A stretch of DNA of 6,470 nt from Candidatus Uhrbacteria bacterium (lineage in GTDB: Bacteria > Patescibacteriota > Patescibacteriia > UBA9934 > UBA11717), in contig DOMJ01000031.1 in the NCBI GenBank assembly GCA_003509895.1, positions 20,133-26,602 of the forward strand, in the 5' to 3' direction. The notes under the pieces are model-generated. The model did not search any database. It saw nothing but the letters and a program-made list of their open reading frames with translations, and was not told where the DNA came from. Positions 5,444 through 6,470 of this stretch are shown one piece after another (within the stretch, counting starts at the first letter, position 1; every line of letters starts with the position of its first letter). The position numbers were made by a program, and so were the translations under genes.

Positions 5444-5572
5444 TTATGGTACCACGAATGGACCTCCTTGCTTTTTTTTGCAAACATCAAGGATGTGGAT
5501 AAAATTTTCCTCGTTGCTCAACTCTGTATCGTACCCGCCTTGATTTTCTAAAAGACGCTTATTATCTCTTTC
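5444..5572 (-). pseudogene. Short open frame of unknown origin, possible gene tail
   Basis: Between a TGA at 5575-5573 and a TAA at 5446-5444 one minus-strand frame stays open for 42 codons. Its product has ordinary protein composition, including GGYDTELSNEENFIHILDV and QGGPFVVP at the end. There is no ATG and no ribosome binding site ahead of it, so it is more likely the tail of a decayed or rearranged gene than a working small gene. I do not recognise the family. It is in a different frame from the methyltransferase-like remnant upstream. Confidence 0.25.
5468..5483. repeat. TTGC-T8-GCAA inverted repeat
   Basis: TTGCTTTTTTTTGCAA has four-base arms around eight T residues, about 95 bases upstream of the adhesin ATG. 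The arms are short and it may be chance, but the homopolymer tract could bend DNA or slip during replication. Confidence 0.3.
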
Positions 5573-5600
5573 TCAAAACACACATATTCCTGGCGCCTTC

Positions 5601-5711
5601 TTATGGCTGCTTTTTTAAATCAAAATCACGTTCAATAAAATCAACTTCGGCCGGTATATCACGAAAGGCAAACGCCAACTCGTAATACTTTGGATTGTTG
5701 TATAGGGGCAT
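5601..5711 (-). pseudogene. Truncated remnant of a SAM-dependent methyltransferase (N-terminus only)
   Basis: An ATG at 5711 opens a 36-codon frame whose product includes LYNNPKYYELAFAFRDIP followed by AEVDFIE. This resembles the start of class I SAM-dependent methyltransferases, where a (M)xLYDxPxYYExAFSFRDIPxEVDF segment precedes the glycine-rich cofactor loop. The frame then ends in RDFDLKKQP and TAA at 5603-5601, with no cofactor motif. Full-length relatives are several times longer, so this is a broken leftover rather than a working enzyme. It lies 75 bases downstream of the antirepressor-like stop codon, in the same frame, with no Shine-Dalgarno sequence. The identification rests on memory of the family pattern. 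Confidence 0.4.
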
Positions 5712-5786
5712 AGATGTGGCAAGTTTAAAATCAGCGAGACAAAAGTATCTTTTCCTCTTGTATAAGAGATAAAAAGACCTCGGGAA

Positions 5787-6470
5787 TTATTTTGTAGCGT
5801 TCGTCTCTATGTTATCACTCTTAGGCCTTAACTTGCGTACCTGTTTTGCTTTTGGCAAATAGTTCTCGCCGGTAGAAATCTTTTTGCCACTTTTCAATTC
5901 AAGTTTTTTGCGTGCGTCTCCAGCGATCGCTCCACCTTCTTTTGCTGCTTTCTTATTTTCCACAAACCCACGCGTGTCCTTGTTTCTTGCAATTTCAGTC
6001 GTAGACGCTTCTCCAAGCATGGCAAAAATGAGCTCTAAGTCGTTCATGTGGTCGTGCAGGTTTTCCCGTTTCAATCCTTTGAGTTTTTGATACTCCCTTG
6101 GTGTCATACCAAACGTGGCTTTTGAAATTTCAGCAGTTAAAATTGCGTATTCCTGCCCCTCTTTTACGCCACGCTTTTTCCATTCATCGGTCAGTGTTTC
6201 TCGTACTTCAATACCACGCATTCTCTTTTCAATCCACGCATCAGAGTAACCTTTCGCTTTGTAAATCGCTCGGGTGCGTTTAGTAGCAAGCTCGGGATCT
6301 TCTATTTCTTGTACACGTTCGTAGCCCACTTTCGCCAACCACCTTTTGAATGGCTCTGCTTTTAGTGACGGAATAGCTTGAATAATTCTAAAAACTCCCT
6401 CCGTATTAGCACAATTAAGCTTTTGAGGACCTCCAGCAGTATCTATAACAAGGGGGGTGGCAATTTGCCC
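5787..6470 (-). CDS. BRO-family antirepressor-like protein (5' end cut by window)
   Basis: The frame is open to the window edge, giving 227 residues of a longer protein. The first visible part ends a BRO-N domain, a DNA-binding module of phage antirepressors and baculovirus repeated-ORF proteins: CANTEGVFRIIQAIPS (about 24-39) and AEPFKRWLAKVGYER (about 42-56). A basic helical segment follows (GYSDAWIEKRMRGIEVRETL). Then comes a DinD-like C-terminal region with EYAILTAEISKATFGMTP, REYQKLKGLKREN, NDLELIFAMLGEASTTEI and a lysine-rich end. A TTG inside RWLAK at 6338 could be mistaken for a start, but the upstream residues clearly belong to the same protein. Such proteins are common as chromosomal accessory genes, and some are induced by DNA damage. 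The precise role is unknown; gene regulation through DNA binding is an inference. Confidence 0.88.
   Translation of the reverse strand, partial: GQIATPLVIDTAGGPQKLNCANTEGVFRIIQAIPSLKAEPFKRWLAKVGYERVQEIEDPELATKRTRAIYKAKGYSDAWIEKRMRGIEVRETLTDEWKKRGVKEGQEYAILTAEISKATFGMTPREYQKLKGLKRENLHDHMNDLELIFAMLGEASTTEIARNKDTRGFVENKKAAKEGGAIAGDARKKLELKSGKKISTGENYLPKAKQVRKLRPKSDNIETNATK

Larger units (their letters stand above)
5377..5786. other. Gene-poor stretch with decayed coding remnants and palindromes
   Basis: About 410 bases between the antirepressor-like gene and the adhesin hold no intact gene. They contain a 36-codon methyltransferase-like remnant (5601-5711), a 42-codon open frame (5444-5572) and A/T-rich palindromes at 5417-5433 and 5468-5483. 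The promoter of the adhesin should lie in the lower part, but no convincing -35/-10 pair is visible. The best candidate, TTAAAA-17-TACACA, is weak. Confidence 0.6.

Noticed and set aside
5453..5469. AAGGAGGT on the minus strand at 5469-5462, with a GTG six bases after it, looks like an ideal ribosome binding site and start.
   Set aside because: The frame from that GTG is only GTG GTA CCA TAA, three codons. The motif more likely arises as Lys-Gln-Gly-Gly codons in the remnant frame or by chance.
5755..5768. CTCTTGTATAAGAG inverted repeat after the antirepressor-like gene as a terminator.
   Set aside because: The stem is only five A/T-rich pairs and neither strand has a T-run directly after it.
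5787..6338. TTG at 6338 as the start of a 183-residue protein.
   Set aside because: The frame continues upstream without a stop to the window edge, and the upstream residues are typical of the end of a BRO-N domain.
1..6470. Recoded TGA (glycine), as in Gracilibacteria and SR1.
   Set aside because: None of the recognised genes contains an in-frame TGA, and glycines use GGN codons, so the standard code applies.

Overview
The window looks like a piece of a small-genome bacterium of the Candidate Phyla Radiation (Patescibacteria), probably a Parcubacteria-type lineage. This placement is an inference from gene content: an F420-ligase-like protein with no F420 genes nearby, a BRO-type antirepressor, a methyltransferase start of a type I associate with these genomes, short intergenic gaps and a lack of Shine-Dalgarno sequences. 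No rRNA or other phylogenetic marker is present to confirm it. The standard genetic code fits, since no gene needs TGA to be read through.

All recognisable genes lie on the minus strand, so the window is read from high to low coordinates. At the right edge (5787-6470) is the C-terminal part of a BRO/DinD-type antirepressor-like protein. A stretch of about 400 bases without an intact gene follows (5377-5786). It holds a 36-codon remnant that resembles the first residues of a SAM-dependent methyltransferase, a second short open frame with no match I recognise, and two A/T-rich palindromes. Next is a secreted multidomain protein (3583-5376). It has a signal peptide, a DUF3494 ice-binding-like domain, a beta-sandwich module, two 110-residue tandem repeats and a C-terminal LPSAG sorting signal. 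A class F-type sortase (2891-3502) follows directly. The two form a plausible substrate-enzyme pair for covalent display of an adhesin on the cell surface, and this is the most distinctive system in the window.

Further along is a TspO/MBR membrane protein (2342-2815), nine bases ahead of a Nudix hydrolase (1919-2332), a likely two-gene unit ending near a palindrome at 1893-1906. Next is a coenzyme F420-0:glutamate ligase-like protein (1093-1794), with a near-consensus promoter in front and a strong intrinsic terminator behind. Last is the N-terminal 335 residues of a CCA-adding tRNA nucleotidyltransferase with an HD domain (1-1006), which runs off the left edge.

Two promoter reads stand out. 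For the F420-ligase-like gene, and less strongly for cca, the -10 box ends six bases before the ATG, so transcription would start at the start codon and give leaderless mRNAs. No gene with a visible start has a well-placed Shine-Dalgarno sequence. I saw no tRNA or rRNA gene, CRISPR array or insertion sequence.
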